From: Chitinophaga sp. CF418
Lineage (GTDB): Bacteria > Bacteroidota > Bacteroidia > Chitinophagales > Chitinophagaceae
DNA length: 64,000 bases
Assembly: GCF_900142925.1 (NCBI RefSeq)
Contig: NZ_FRCN01000006.1
Span: 62,001 to 126,000 of the forward strand
Reading direction: 5' to 3'
The notes under the pieces were generated by a model that saw nothing but the letters and a program-made list of their open reading frames with translations, did not search any database and was not told the origin of the DNA. Below are positions 16,901-26,600 of the stretch, in pieces (the first letter of the stretch is position 1; every line of letters begins with the position of its first letter). The translations under genes and the position numbers were made by a program.

Positions 16901-19537
16901 GCCCGGAAACTGGATGAGATCAACCTATATGCTAAAGCCGATTTTCAGAAATATAATACTGGGGCCAAACCTATCAAGACAGTTCACTTTGAATATACTT
17001 ATGAGTTGTGTCCTGGCGTGAACAGGCCTTTAAACAATAATGGTAAGCTGACGCTGAAACGTGTATGGTTTACCTATAACGGAAATGATAAAGGCAAGAG
17101 AAATCCTTATGTCTTTAGCTACAATAAAAATAACCCGGTGTATAATGCCAAGTCGTACGACCGTTGGGGCAATTATAAACCTGCCACACAGAATCCGGGT
17201 TATACCGCGTCTAACCAGATCAATAATGCCGAGTATCCTTATGCATTGCAGGACAGCTCACTGGCAGCTGCTAATGCGGCAGCATGGACGCTGGATTCTA
17301 TCATATTGCCCGGTGGCGGCCGTATGAAGATTGATTATGAGAGCGATGACTATGCCTATGTACAGAACAAGCGTGCGGCACAGATGTTCAAAGTAGCTGG
17401 CTTCTCCGCTGGAGCACCAAATAGTTCAGGTGACCTGAACCGCTCTTTATATGGATTGATAGATTACAGGTATGTTGCCGTGAATGTTCCCAAAGCAGTA
17501 AGCAGCAGGCAGGACCTCTATTCAAGATATCTCGAAGGACTGAATGGCAGGCTTTACTTCCGCTTATATGTACAGGTACCGGGAGATAAGTTTGGCGGTG
17601 GCGGTGAATATGTGCCTTGTTATGCTATCATCGATGATAACGAATATGGTTATTTCAATAATGGCAATACGATCTGGATCAAAGTAAAGGCCATTACTGC
17701 AGGAGGTGATACAGGTGAGACAACGAGCATATTCAGTCCGATGGCACAGGCAGCTATTCAATATCTCCGCCTGAACCTGCCTTCCAAAGCCTATCCGGGA
17801 TCGGATACAGGTGACGATTTCCAATTCTCCGATGCTATCAAGATCCTGCTTTCACAAGCGGATAATATCAATAATACCTTCCTTACCTATAATGTAGCTG
17901 CCAGAGCCAAAACCTGGATGCGTGAGATAGATACATCACGCACGATGGTAAGACTGGACAATCCATTCTATAAGAAATATGGCGGCGGCCTCCGTGTAAA
18001 GCGGATCAGGATATATGATAACTGGAATGCCATGACCAAACAGCAGGAGTCTGTATACGGTACCGAATACCAGTATACGACTACGAAGGAGGTGAACAGA
18101 ACACCTGTAGAGATCAGCAGTGGCGTGGCCAGTTATGAACCGATGATAGGAAATGAAGAGAATCCATGGCGTCAGCCATTGGAATATAAACAACAGGTGG
18201 CCGCGCTGGCGCCTGTGAATATGGGTTACACCGAAGAGCCTTTATGCGAATCTTTCTTCCCTTCACCCTCTGTAGGATACAGAAATGTAAGAGTACGTTC
18301 TCTCAATTCAAAGAATGTACGCTCTGCCAATGGTTTTGAAGAAACCAGATTCTATACTACTTATGATTTCCCGGTACTGACAGATATGACGCTGGTTGCT
18401 GATGGCAAAAAACGCTTTAAGCCTGCACTGGCCAATTTCCTGCGTATCAATGCAAAACATTTTGTAGCCATCAGTCAGGGCTTTAAAGTAGAGCTGAATG
18501 ACATGAATGGTAAGCTACGCTCCCAGGCATCTTATGCAGAAACAGATGCTGACAATCCTATTGCTTATACAGAGAATTTCTACAGAACAGAAGTGCCTAA
18601 AGCTGAGTTCAAGCACCTGATCAGTACTGTTACTACTATTAATCCAGACGGTGTAGTAGACACAGTAGCTACAGTGGGAGAAGATGTGGAACTGATGCTG
18701 GATATGCGCCATCAGAAGAGTGTAACCAATGCCAACAATTTTAACGTGAACGGCGACTTCTTCTCATTCAGTCTCCCGCCTGTATTCCTCATCCCGACCT
18801 TATGGAACCTGGCGCAAAGAGAGGAGGTATTGTTCAAATCTGTTGCTGCCACTAAGGTGATCAGCCGCCATGGTTTGCTTGATAGCATAGTGGTGGTTGA
18901 TAAGGGCAGTAGGGTAGTGACACGCAACCTTGCATACGACAATGAAACCGGTGTTGTGGTGCTGAGCAGTACCCAGAACCTCTTTGGTGATCCTGTGTAT
19001 CATTTTACCTGGCCTTCAGGATGGACATACGACGGTATGAGCGGCGCTTATAAGAATGTGAATGTGCTGCTGGATAACATATTCATCTCCGGAGGCAAGA
19101 TCACGAAAGGTATCACAGCGGGTACAGAGTCCAGTTATTTCAGCAGTGGAGACGTGATCCTGGTGGGCTCCAAAGTAAAGACAGGCGGAGCAGATTGCAC
19201 ACCACAGATCGCGACTTTCCGTACCAGCAGTGTATTGTATGCGGTAGATGCCAATGCGGTGAGCGGCGGTACGCCTGATATCTATTTCGTGAATGCTGAT
19301 GGAGTACCATTCTCTGGCAATGATGTGATGATGAAGATCATGCGTTCAGGTAGAAAGAATATGAGCACGGCAGTGGGAGAGGCGTCTATGCTGAATAATC
19401 CGCTGGTAAAACAGGGCGATAAATACCAGCTGGTGATAGATGCCAATTCAAGAGTGATTAAAGCTAATGCAGTGGAATATAAGCAGGACTGGAAGGTGGC
19501 TGATAAAAAGAAACAAAAGGCGGTTTGCGCTAATTAA
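13973..19537 (+). CDS. Giant secreted Rhs-associated protein with PA14 domain
   Basis: The product has 1854 residues. A signal peptide (basic KGKKAF, hydrophobic core, cut near residue 33 after AYAFA) directs export. Residues about 75-150 hold a block typical of Bacteroidota Rhs-associated proteins (KMVDLFSGDLSYNIPLMDVG, then WVGLGWNINPGSI), followed by strand-rich sequence. A PA14 domain lies at about 613-755 (GLKAEYFKGKKF, SIRWTGRL, TTRSDDGVRIYLND, NLRAEYYQAGGRAVMRMLW); PA14 domains commonly bind carbohydrate. The C-terminus ends with a conserved-looking EYKQDWKVADKKK block. It is the first gene of a same-strand block ending in an Rhs toxin-like protein, with 23 bases to the next gene. I infer an extracellular or surface structural component of the Rhs assembly. 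Confidence 0.85.
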   Translation: MILKTAAKGKKAFAIAMLILLYCEAVLPAYAFAAPRAPRHYSHVTVSSIRKPPSAPVVTADVALKEQANEKHFGGPGQPESQSFHSVNSDKMVDLFSGDLSYNIPLMDVGGYPLALGYNSGISMDQEASWVGLGWNINPGSITRNMRGLPDDFNGTDTVQKASNMKENKTIGVTSGADVEITGLSKFVGFGIGGSMGVLYNTYKGWGMETSVNANINVGSRSMGRLTSGLSITNSSQDGVTLGTSFSYKFADQYASEHGGMSGSVSTGLSYNAREGLKALTFSAGLRQYTVDDKNCRGVAEQGSSVSSYISFAQPAFMPSMNLAYTNTSFSYTAKIGYETKVVHPSFYITGYVSLQDIADADKRLSLPAYGYLNYQKANGNEGALLDYNRDREIAYREKPAVPNIGVPSYTYDVFAISGEGNGGMFRAYRGDIGYVYDHAMRSRDKSDKLSTDIGIGDLVHGGVDLSLTRAYTQVGPWIEQNPLASTVAFRKSDKTFESAYFRNPGEMSGNTKAFYDAIGGDDVVAVDLYQPSNSSPTIEATNRLNAYRNKKLVAKKTLTSDNVYKATRDKRSQVISYLTASEASVGGLSKYIENYTPNLFSLSSCSVEFPDNVNGQGVGLKAEYFKGKKFEEKLFERIDPLVNFNNKGEFAATAPAGVSLDNNFSIRWTGRLKADVTGRYCITTRSDDGVRIYLNDTLLIDRWNDHPEKLDTAWVNLVGGELYNLRAEYYQAGGRAVMRMLWKPLATTEVPIPTSNLYLMPDKDTFVVGNSLLSREKRVNQFRKPDHISEISVLNTDGRRYVYGIPVYNLKQKDVTFSVAASGGNRNEGMVKYAIGSDNTLSNNKGNDHYFNSEELPAYAHAFLLTGIVSPDYADVTGDGISDDDLGTAVKFNYTKMAGIKNPYQWRTPANDSAAYNEGLRTDNRDDKGSYVTGEKELWYLHSIESKTMIATFKTSDRDDLPAINEDGVKQSGRVARKLDEINLYAKADFQKYNTGAKPIKTVHFEYTYELCPGVNRPLNNNGKLTLKRVWFTYNGNDKGKRNPYVFSYNKNNPVYNAKSYDRWGNYKPATQNPGYTASNQINNAEYPYALQDSSLAAANAAAWTLDSIILPGGGRMKIDYESDDYAYVQNKRAAQMFKVAGFSAGAPNSSGDLNRSLYGLIDYRYVAVNVPKAVSSRQDLYSRYLEGLNGRLYFRLYVQVPGDKFGGGGEYVPCYAIIDDNEYGYFNNGNTIWIKVKAITAGGDTGETTSIFSPMAQAAIQYLRLNLPSKAYPGSDTGDDFQFSDAIKILLSQADNINNTFLTYNVAARAKTWMREIDTSRTMVRLDNPFYKKYGGGLRVKRIRIYDNWNAMTKQQESVYGTEYQYTTTKEVNRTPVEISSGVASYEPMIGNEENPWRQPLEYKQQVAALAPVNMGYTEEPLCESFFPSPSVGYRNVRVRSLNSKNVRSANGFEETRFYTTYDFPVLTDMTLVADGKKRFKPALANFLRINAKHFVAISQGFKVELNDMNGKLRSQASYAETDADNPIAYTENFYRTEVPKAEFKHLISTVTTINPDGVVDTVATVGEDVELMLDMRHQKSVTNANNFNVNGDFFSFSLPPVFLIPTLWNLAQREEVLFKSVAATKVISRHGLLDSIVVVDKGSRVVTRNLAYDNETGVVVLSSTQNLFGDPVYHFTWPSGWTYDGMSGAYKNVNVLLDNIFISGGKITKGITAGTESSYFSSGDVILVGSKVKTGGADCTPQIATFRTSSVLYAVDANAVSGGTPDIYFVNADGVPFSGNDVMMKIMRSGRKNMSTAVGEASMLNNPLVKQGDKYQLVIDANSRVIKANAVEYKQDWKVADKKKQKAVCAN

Positions 19538-19560
19538 TTGACTACGTAAAATCAGAAGAT

Positions 19561-20070
19561 ATGTTTATAAAGAGAATACTTGCGCTGTTGATAGTACTTG
19601 TTGCCGGTTACGGTATAGCGAATGCGCAGGGTGGCAGACCACCGGTAGCAGGAACCTGGGAGGTGGTGAAGATAGAAACCCGCCTGTTCTCGCAGGAGGA
19701 TAACCAACTGTTGGAGAAGAAGACTTTGACGAAGGCTGAAGAGTTTAAAAACCTGACGGGTTTTGTGCCGATGAAGATCTCGGTGGAGGGGGAAAACTGC
19801 ATGATCACAAATGCTTCGGGATTCACCGAGACAGGTAAATATAAGATAGAAGAGAAAGGTGTGCTGTTGTATCAGAAAGCGCTGCCACCGATGCCACAGA
19901 ACGTGATGCCTGGCATACCGTCTCCTGAGGCGCCATATCTGCCTTACCGCTATAAGGTGCAAAGTGGCGGAACCTTGCTGTTGGAACTGCCGGGAGCCTC
20001 CTTTATGGATACGGCCAGAAGTGTTCCGGTTGTATTGGAATGTACCTGTTACTATAAAAAGAAACAGTAG
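19561..20070 (+). CDS. Small secreted protein of the Rhs block, unknown
   Basis: The product has 169 residues with a signal peptide (MFIKRILALLIVLVAGYGIA, cut near NAQ). The mature part has the look of a small beta-barrel such as a lipocalin-like fold. It begins GTWEVVKIETRLF, followed by KISVEGENCMITNASGF, TGKYKIEEKGVLLY, TLLLELPGASF and a C-terminal strand ending in KKKQ. No enzyme motif is visible. It lies 23 bases after the PA14 protein gene and 27 bases before the 1164-residue gene, so it is almost surely co-transcribed. It may be an accessory or chaperone-like subunit of the secreted complex; this is inference. Confidence 0.75.
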   Translation: MFIKRILALLIVLVAGYGIANAQGGRPPVAGTWEVVKIETRLFSQEDNQLLEKKTLTKAEEFKNLTGFVPMKISVEGENCMITNASGFTETGKYKIEEKGVLLYQKALPPMPQNVMPGIPSPEAPYLPYRYKVQSGGTLLLELPGASFMDTARSVPVVLECTCYYKKKQ

Positions 20071-20097
20071 TTCGTTAACCGCTTTATCGCTATACCA

Positions 20098-23000
20098 ATG
20101 ATATACAAGATATTCAGGCGTAAGTATACTTTTATTTTACCGGCATTGCTGTTATTGTTTACCGTCGGCGCCAGTGGACAGACATGTCCTCCCTGGGGCA
20201 TCAGTGCCGTTACAGAGCCTTCTCTTTGCGCTGCCAGCGGTAAGATCACATTGTCTTTTACCGGTACCGGAGCAGGTAATGTAACTGACATGTTATTCAG
20301 CCTTGAGCCGCTGACTGCCGGAGGTTACAGTGTGTCTCCCAATACATCTAACGTGTTTGAAAATATTCCTGCGGGCAGCTACAGTGCTTTAGCCAAAGGG
20401 ATCTGTAACAATGCAGTGGTGTCTGCTACAGTCAATGTGACAGTGTCTGGCAACTATATTCCGTTTACCGCGGCGATATCCCAGTACCGTCCGGCATTGC
20501 ATGCCTGTAATACAGGACGGGCGTATGTTTCCATGAAAAACGGAAGGCTACCTTACCAGGTCAACATAACAGGCAAACCAGCTTCATATACCGGCCGCAC
20601 ATCATTTACCGCAACACAGGACATTTATATAGACAGCCTGCAGCCGGGTACCTACACAGTAGCCATTACAGACGCCTGTGGAGCGGCAGCCTCTGTCCAG
20701 GCTTTGGTAATTGATGAACTTTCCCTGATACCAACTTCCGATTTGTATACCGCCATGCCATACGGGGTACCGAATACCTGTAATAAGTTTGTAATAACCG
20801 GTCCCCGCGCATATTCCGGAAGTCCCTTTGTTCAGTATCTGGCGCCTGGTACGCCCATGACTTATAGTGTATCCTTTGATGGCGGACCTAAGACGGCCTA
20901 TAAGGACCTTGGAGGAAAGGATACCTTCACGCTGGCTGCGGGACAGACTTTTAAGGACATGTACACTAAAACGGTCACTTACTATATCAGGACAGCCTGT
21001 GGTGATGAAGTCGTTTATCCGAGGGTATTCGGGATCCCTTATATGTGGGATTATTACAAGTTGAACTGCGCTACAGATTTTGACGAAAGTTATTACGTGG
21101 ACACCTTGTACTCGCATTGTTATCCCATTTATGTGTCCTTCAGGAATAAGACAACCAATGCGATACGCTATGATACAATATGGAAAAATGCGGGCCCTCA
21201 GACGATGCCACACATGCCCTTTGGCACCTATCATATAACGGGTATTACAGCTGATGGTGTGACAGTGGCTGATAGGGATGTGGTCATTAACGGTCCTGTA
21301 TCCAATCCTTATTCTGTAATCATAACCCATAACGGTGGATTCTATGGGAATGACGGCGCAGTCATGTTCTTCATTTATAAATCAACGGGGTACTTCACTC
21401 CTGGAACGACGATAAGCCTGACCAGTCCTTCCAATATTCCCTATACCACAACAATCACCCCTACTTATCAGAGCAATACCTGGGGCGTATATATGACGCA
21501 GGATAACCCTGCGCGGTATTTCTACCCGGGTAACTATACTTTCAGGGTTACTGACAGCTGTTTCAGTTATGATCTGCCTGTTACTGTAACCGAAAAAGAT
21601 GTATACCGTTTCAATCTGACCTATACAGAAGAGCAAACCTGTACTGGTCTGAAGATTAAGCCTACCGGCACGAGTGTTTATAATAATACGCAGCAGCCTG
21701 TCTATTTCAGGATCGTAAGAGGGCCGCAAGGTTCCGTGGGATATGACAATTCTATCGTCACAACCGGAGATTCCCTTTTACTGCCAATGGAAGGTACATA
21801 CAGGATCGCGATGTCCTCATACCCGACCATTGTGGGAGATTTTTCGCAGGCAAACAGCCCCAATACGAAAGAGATCAACTTCACCTATAAGCCCTTAATT
21901 GTTGACGTCAATAAATCCCTGGGCTGGGTCTGCCCCGGCGCACCTGATAATTCCGGTAGTATAGTAGCTGTTGCAGCAGGTGGCAGTAAGGCGGTCACAG
22001 GAGTGTTTACCTACCGGCTGGCCGCTGAAGGAAAAGGTGCCACAGGGCCTTACTGGGCGACCAATACAACCGGGAAGTTCAGTACCGCCACTTCAGGCGG
22101 GGCCTATGAGTTGATAAAAAATCAAAACTACGATGTACGTGTGGAAGATGAATGTGGCGCGGCAGCCGTACAACGATTAAAGATCATCGACTTCGAGACC
22201 GCAGAACTGGCTACTTCCGATAAGCTGACCTATTGTATTGGTGACAGGATCGAATTTAAGATCATCAACCTGCCTACAACGGCTATCACTTATGCATGGT
22301 CAGGGCCTGATCGTTTCAGCAGTACCTTACAGAACCCGGTATTATCTCCGGTTACACCCAACAGCGGAGGTAATTATCACGTAGTGATCTATTCGGACAT
22401 CTGTATGAATCCTATCCATGCAGATGTAAATGTCACATTGGCTCCTTACAACCTGACCTGCTACAGTGCAGTAACAGATACGAGTGTGAATCCATATACC
22501 TATGGTTTGCTGGGTAACTGGAAAGTGCAGCGGAGTTATTCTTACTATGCCGCGAGAACAGAAGGCAGTACGGCAGCGGCTACAAACGTGAGGACAGATG
22601 GCACGATAAAAGACTTCGTTGCTTTCTGGAAGAAGGGTAGCAGTGCCGGATGGCAACCACAATATGATACATCCCGCTGGGTATGGAACAATGCTACCAC
22701 CTTATATAACAAGAAAGGATTTGAACTGGAGAATACAGATCCATTGGGTCGGTATAACGCTGCTATCTATGGATTTGATGATGCGTTGACCACCGCTGTG
22801 GCACAGAACAGTCGTTACCGCGAGTCAGCCTATGAAGGCTTTGAGGACTATTATTTTGCAGGCGCTACCTGTGATACTGCCTGCAGTGGCGGACGCAGTT
22901 TCGACTTCTCTTCTTATAAAGGTGATCTTGATTCTACACAACAACATACAGGGAAATATAGTCTGCGTATAGCGGCAGGTAAGAGCGCCGGTATCAGCGC

Positions 23001-23592
23001 GGTAATAGTATCCGATAGTACTGCAGGGTTTAATCTGTCTTTCAACAAGAGTGCCAACAATTGTGTGAGTGGCGGACAGGTACTGGGAAGTATCCGTACG
23101 AATAAGGATGCTATACTTCCTGTGTACTCACCGTTTGCAGGTAAGAAGATAGTTATCAGTGTATGGGTGAAAGAAGGAAAAGATTGCAAAGGGATTACCT
23201 ATACCGGCAACAGGATGGTTATTTCGGCGAAGCGGGGTACGACATCCAGCGTACTGGTTGCAACGCCTAAAGGAGGTATTATCGATGGCTGGCAACGTTA
23301 TGAGCAGCCGGTAGATTTACCTGCGGATGCTACTGAGCTGATTGTCAGCATGCAGGCAACAGGCACTTCGACTGTTTACTTTGATGACCTGCGTATACAT
23401 CCTTACAATGCCAATATGCGCTCTTATGTGTACAATCCGGCTGACCTGCGACTGATGGCAGAGTTGGATGAAAATAACTATGCAACTTTCTATGAGTACG
23501 ACGATGATGGTACGCTGATCAGGTTGAAGCGGGAAACAGAAAGTGGCATTAAGACCATTAAAGAAACTAGAAGCGCATTGTTAAAAGATTAA
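20098..23592 (+). CDS. Large secreted beta-rich protein of the Rhs block
   Basis: The product has 1164 residues with a signal peptide ending near ASGQ. The body is a chain of cysteine-containing, strand-rich modules like adhesion repeats (for example VTDSCFSYDLPVTV, VAITDACGAAASVQ, VRVEDECGAAAVQRLKI). An Ig/PKD-like module lies around residues 700-780 (YAWSGPDRFSSTLQNPVLSP). Later comes a jelly-roll-like segment (KIVISVWVKEGKDCKG, then TSTVYFDDLRIHPYNANM). The end (LRLMAELDENNYATFYEYDDDGTL, split by a few residues) is a YD-repeat-like tail that matches Rhs sequence style. It sits between the small protein and the Rhs protein genes. I infer a surface-binding or scaffold subunit delivered with the Rhs protein. 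Confidence 0.8.
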   Translation: MIYKIFRRKYTFILPALLLLFTVGASGQTCPPWGISAVTEPSLCAASGKITLSFTGTGAGNVTDMLFSLEPLTAGGYSVSPNTSNVFENIPAGSYSALAKGICNNAVVSATVNVTVSGNYIPFTAAISQYRPALHACNTGRAYVSMKNGRLPYQVNITGKPASYTGRTSFTATQDIYIDSLQPGTYTVAITDACGAAASVQALVIDELSLIPTSDLYTAMPYGVPNTCNKFVITGPRAYSGSPFVQYLAPGTPMTYSVSFDGGPKTAYKDLGGKDTFTLAAGQTFKDMYTKTVTYYIRTACGDEVVYPRVFGIPYMWDYYKLNCATDFDESYYVDTLYSHCYPIYVSFRNKTTNAIRYDTIWKNAGPQTMPHMPFGTYHITGITADGVTVADRDVVINGPVSNPYSVIITHNGGFYGNDGAVMFFIYKSTGYFTPGTTISLTSPSNIPYTTTITPTYQSNTWGVYMTQDNPARYFYPGNYTFRVTDSCFSYDLPVTVTEKDVYRFNLTYTEEQTCTGLKIKPTGTSVYNNTQQPVYFRIVRGPQGSVGYDNSIVTTGDSLLLPMEGTYRIAMSSYPTIVGDFSQANSPNTKEINFTYKPLIVDVNKSLGWVCPGAPDNSGSIVAVAAGGSKAVTGVFTYRLAAEGKGATGPYWATNTTGKFSTATSGGAYELIKNQNYDVRVEDECGAAAVQRLKIIDFETAELATSDKLTYCIGDRIEFKIINLPTTAITYAWSGPDRFSSTLQNPVLSPVTPNSGGNYHVVIYSDICMNPIHADVNVTLAPYNLTCYSAVTDTSVNPYTYGLLGNWKVQRSYSYYAARTEGSTAAATNVRTDGTIKDFVAFWKKGSSAGWQPQYDTSRWVWNNATTLYNKKGFELENTDPLGRYNAAIYGFDDALTTAVAQNSRYRESAYEGFEDYYFAGATCDTACSGGRSFDFSSYKGDLDSTQQHTGKYSLRIAAGKSAGISAVIVSDSTAGFNLSFNKSANNCVSGGQVLGSIRTNKDAILPVYSPFAGKKIVISVWVKEGKDCKGITYTGNRMVISAKRGTTSSVLVATPKGGIIDGWQRYEQPVDLPADATELIVSMQATGTSTVYFDDLRIHPYNANMRSYVYNPADLRLMAELDENNYATFYEYDDDGTLIRLKRETESGIKTIKETRSALLKD

Positions 23593-23625
23593 TTATTCCT
23601 GGTACCCCCTATTAAATAAGATATT

Positions 23626-26600
23626 ATGCATTCTTTGCCAAGAAAGAGCGCTTTATGGCTGACGGTGTTGATGCTGCTGATGGCGGCAGGTAACAGCTTT
23701 GCGCAAACCGGTACTGTCAGAACGCTGAGAAATATACTGGACGGCAGCAGAGGTCAGTTAGCAAAAGATTCTGTTGCCACTGTTCAGGACAGCCTTTATT
23801 TTAATCCGTCGCTGATCAGTAAACTGGATACGCCTTACCAGGTGAAAAATATCATCACCTTTAAGGTGAATGAATACAGCAATGTTTACCTGCCTGCGCA
23901 ATTCACTGCTACCGTCAATGCCCGGTTGATCTATACCAGGCCTGACTTTGCGATAGACTCTGTTGATAAGAGTTTCATTATTAACTATGATGCCGCTGGA
24001 AGCTATACCAACAGAAGCAGTTTCGTGTTTGGTAACTCACACAAGGTAACGGTGAAAGTGCTCAGTGTTTCTGTTACCGCTGCCGCCAGGGTCTTAAATG
24101 CACTGGTAATGGAGAATGAGATGCAGGTTGCTCCTGTATACAAATTATCCTGTACTGATGATGCAGTTAAAAGTATCAGTGCTGTCGGCGCACCCAATAC
24201 TGATTCTACGGATGAACTGACTGTCAGCTGGCCCATTACTGCCGGTGCGGATGTGTATGACCTGGAGTGGGCATACGTGGATTCTTCTGCTTATACCAGC
24301 GACAAATATGGTAATCCTGTTAACCCGGTATTGCTGTTCAGAAACAATGCCACCCGTGTAACAATTGCTGATAATACGTATCGTATTCCGCTGTTGTATG
24401 ATAACGGAGGACTCCTTTTTTTCAGGGTCCGGGCGGTACAACAGAAAAGCAATGTAAGCAGGATAGAAACTGCATGGAGCTCTGACTATAGCGGAGGCCT
24501 GGGAAGTTACAGTTTCACCGGTCACCAGCGAAAGATGAACTGGCAGATGACGGTGAATTATGCGGAGGAAGGAAAGCGAAAAGCAGTCGTTGAATATTAT
24601 GATGGAAGTCTGCGCAGCAGGCAGGTGGTGACGAAAGATAATACCACGAATAAGACAACGGTAGGAGAGACCTTTTATGATTATCAGGGAAGACCGGCCA
24701 TACAAGTGATGCCTGCTCCCTCGATCAATTCAGTGATCAAGTATGCGCCCCGTTTCAACAGTGCATTGAATGGCGCTGAATATGATAAGTCAAACTATGA
24801 CAAGCTGAATGCTCCGTCTGAGTATCTGACAGCTCGGGCGAGCCAGATGTCATCTGCTACTGGTGCTAACCAGTATTATTCTGCCAACAACCCGGACAAG
24901 AATACTGGTGTGAACCAGTTCATCCCGGATGCGGGAGGATTTGCCTTTACTGAAACAGTATATACACAGGATAATACGGGCAAGATCGCCCGGCAGAGTG
25001 GACTGGGACCTGTGTATAGGATAGGCAGCAACCATGAAACGAGGTATTACTATGGTACGCCTGGTGACAATGAACTGGATGTGTTGTTTGGTACGGAGGC
25101 TGGCGACAAGAGCCATTACTTCAAGAACATGGTGCAGGATGCCAATGGCCAGTATGCTATTACCTACCTGGATATGTATGGTCGTACGGTGGCAACAGCT
25201 TTAGCAGGCACACCGGATAGCGCCAGTCTTGATAATCTTTCTTCGAATACCAGTTTCCCGGTAACAGATACTTTGTCGAGGTTGAACAGTAATGTGATCA
25301 AAGACCTGGTGATGGAGAATACCCAGAGTCAGCTGGTAGCCATAGATGGCGATTATCAGTTCAAGTATTCACTGGCGCCACCGGTATTACAGAAAAAGGA
25401 TTGTAATAATAATACCGTTTGTTATACTGCCCTGTATGATCTTGAAATAAAGATCACTGATGATGCTTATAACCTGCGTCTGGGTGGGAAACCTTTTGAT
25501 ACGATCATCCGCAATTATACCGGAACGATTGTAGCGGATTGTAATACACCGGCAGCTTTGCAGGTAGCCTTTACATTACGTTTGCCGAGAGGTAATTACC
25601 AGATCACCAAACGGCTGACAGTTAACAGGGAGGCGATGGCCTATTACAGAGATAGCGTCTTCATGAAGAAAAATCTCTGTACTACGCTGGAGCAGTTCGT
25701 ACAACAACAGCGTGATTTCCTGGTGAATACGCAATGTGTTCCAAGTTGTGCTGCGTGTCAGGATAGTATTGGCACCTGGGATAATTTCCGTAACCGGTAC
25801 ATGGTAACGGCTGGTATTGCCATTGCAGATAGTGCTACTTATAGAGGAGAAGCGCAGGCGGCATATGCTGAAGCGGTAGCTGCCTGTGAGGCCCTATGTG
25901 ATAAGGCAACGGAATCTACTGACGTGAAGTCGGCGTTGTTGCTGGATGTATCAGCGCCTTCCGGTCAGTATGCAGATGCGGATGATACGCTGAATATCTA
26001 TTCCATTTTTTATCAGCCGGATGAGAATACACTGCCGCCTTACAAGCGCGATACGGTTACTTATCTGGACGAAGCAGGCAAGCCCGATCTGGCATATGAT
26101 GAGTTTAGTAATACCTATGTCGTCCCTCAGCGTTTAAGGCCGGAGCAGTTTGCTAATCAGTTCAAAGCATCCTGGGCGCCGGCATTGCTGAAGTTCCACC
26201 CGGAATATTGTAAATGGCTGGAATTCCAGAAGCACCAGGCTAGTTATACGTGGGACCGGGATTTTGAGAAGATAGATACTTATGCTGAAGCGAAGGCGAA
26301 GGGATATCTGAATCCGATAGGTATGAGCAGTGTTTCCTATCCGATAGTGACCGCGAACAGAGATCCATTATCGCTGGAAAGCACTGAGATGTATAATGCA
26401 TTGCAGGCGAAGCTGACTAATTATAACGGAGGCTCTGGTAGTTCCGTGTTGACGATGTGGAGCACTGCTACGGCTACAGTGAAATGTGATGGCAATAATG
26501 CAGCCTGTGTTACTGCTTATGCGCCAGCTACTGCGCCTTTCAACGAAAGTGCATTGTGCACGGGCGATCTGGATATGGCCTGGCGTAACTTCAGACAGTT

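Noticed and set aside
20602..21330. 242-residue open frame on the minus strand inside the 1164-residue gene
   Set aside because: It is antisense to a clear coding gene, has no recognisable domain and an unnatural mix of His, Arg, Ile and Cys. It is a shadow frame.
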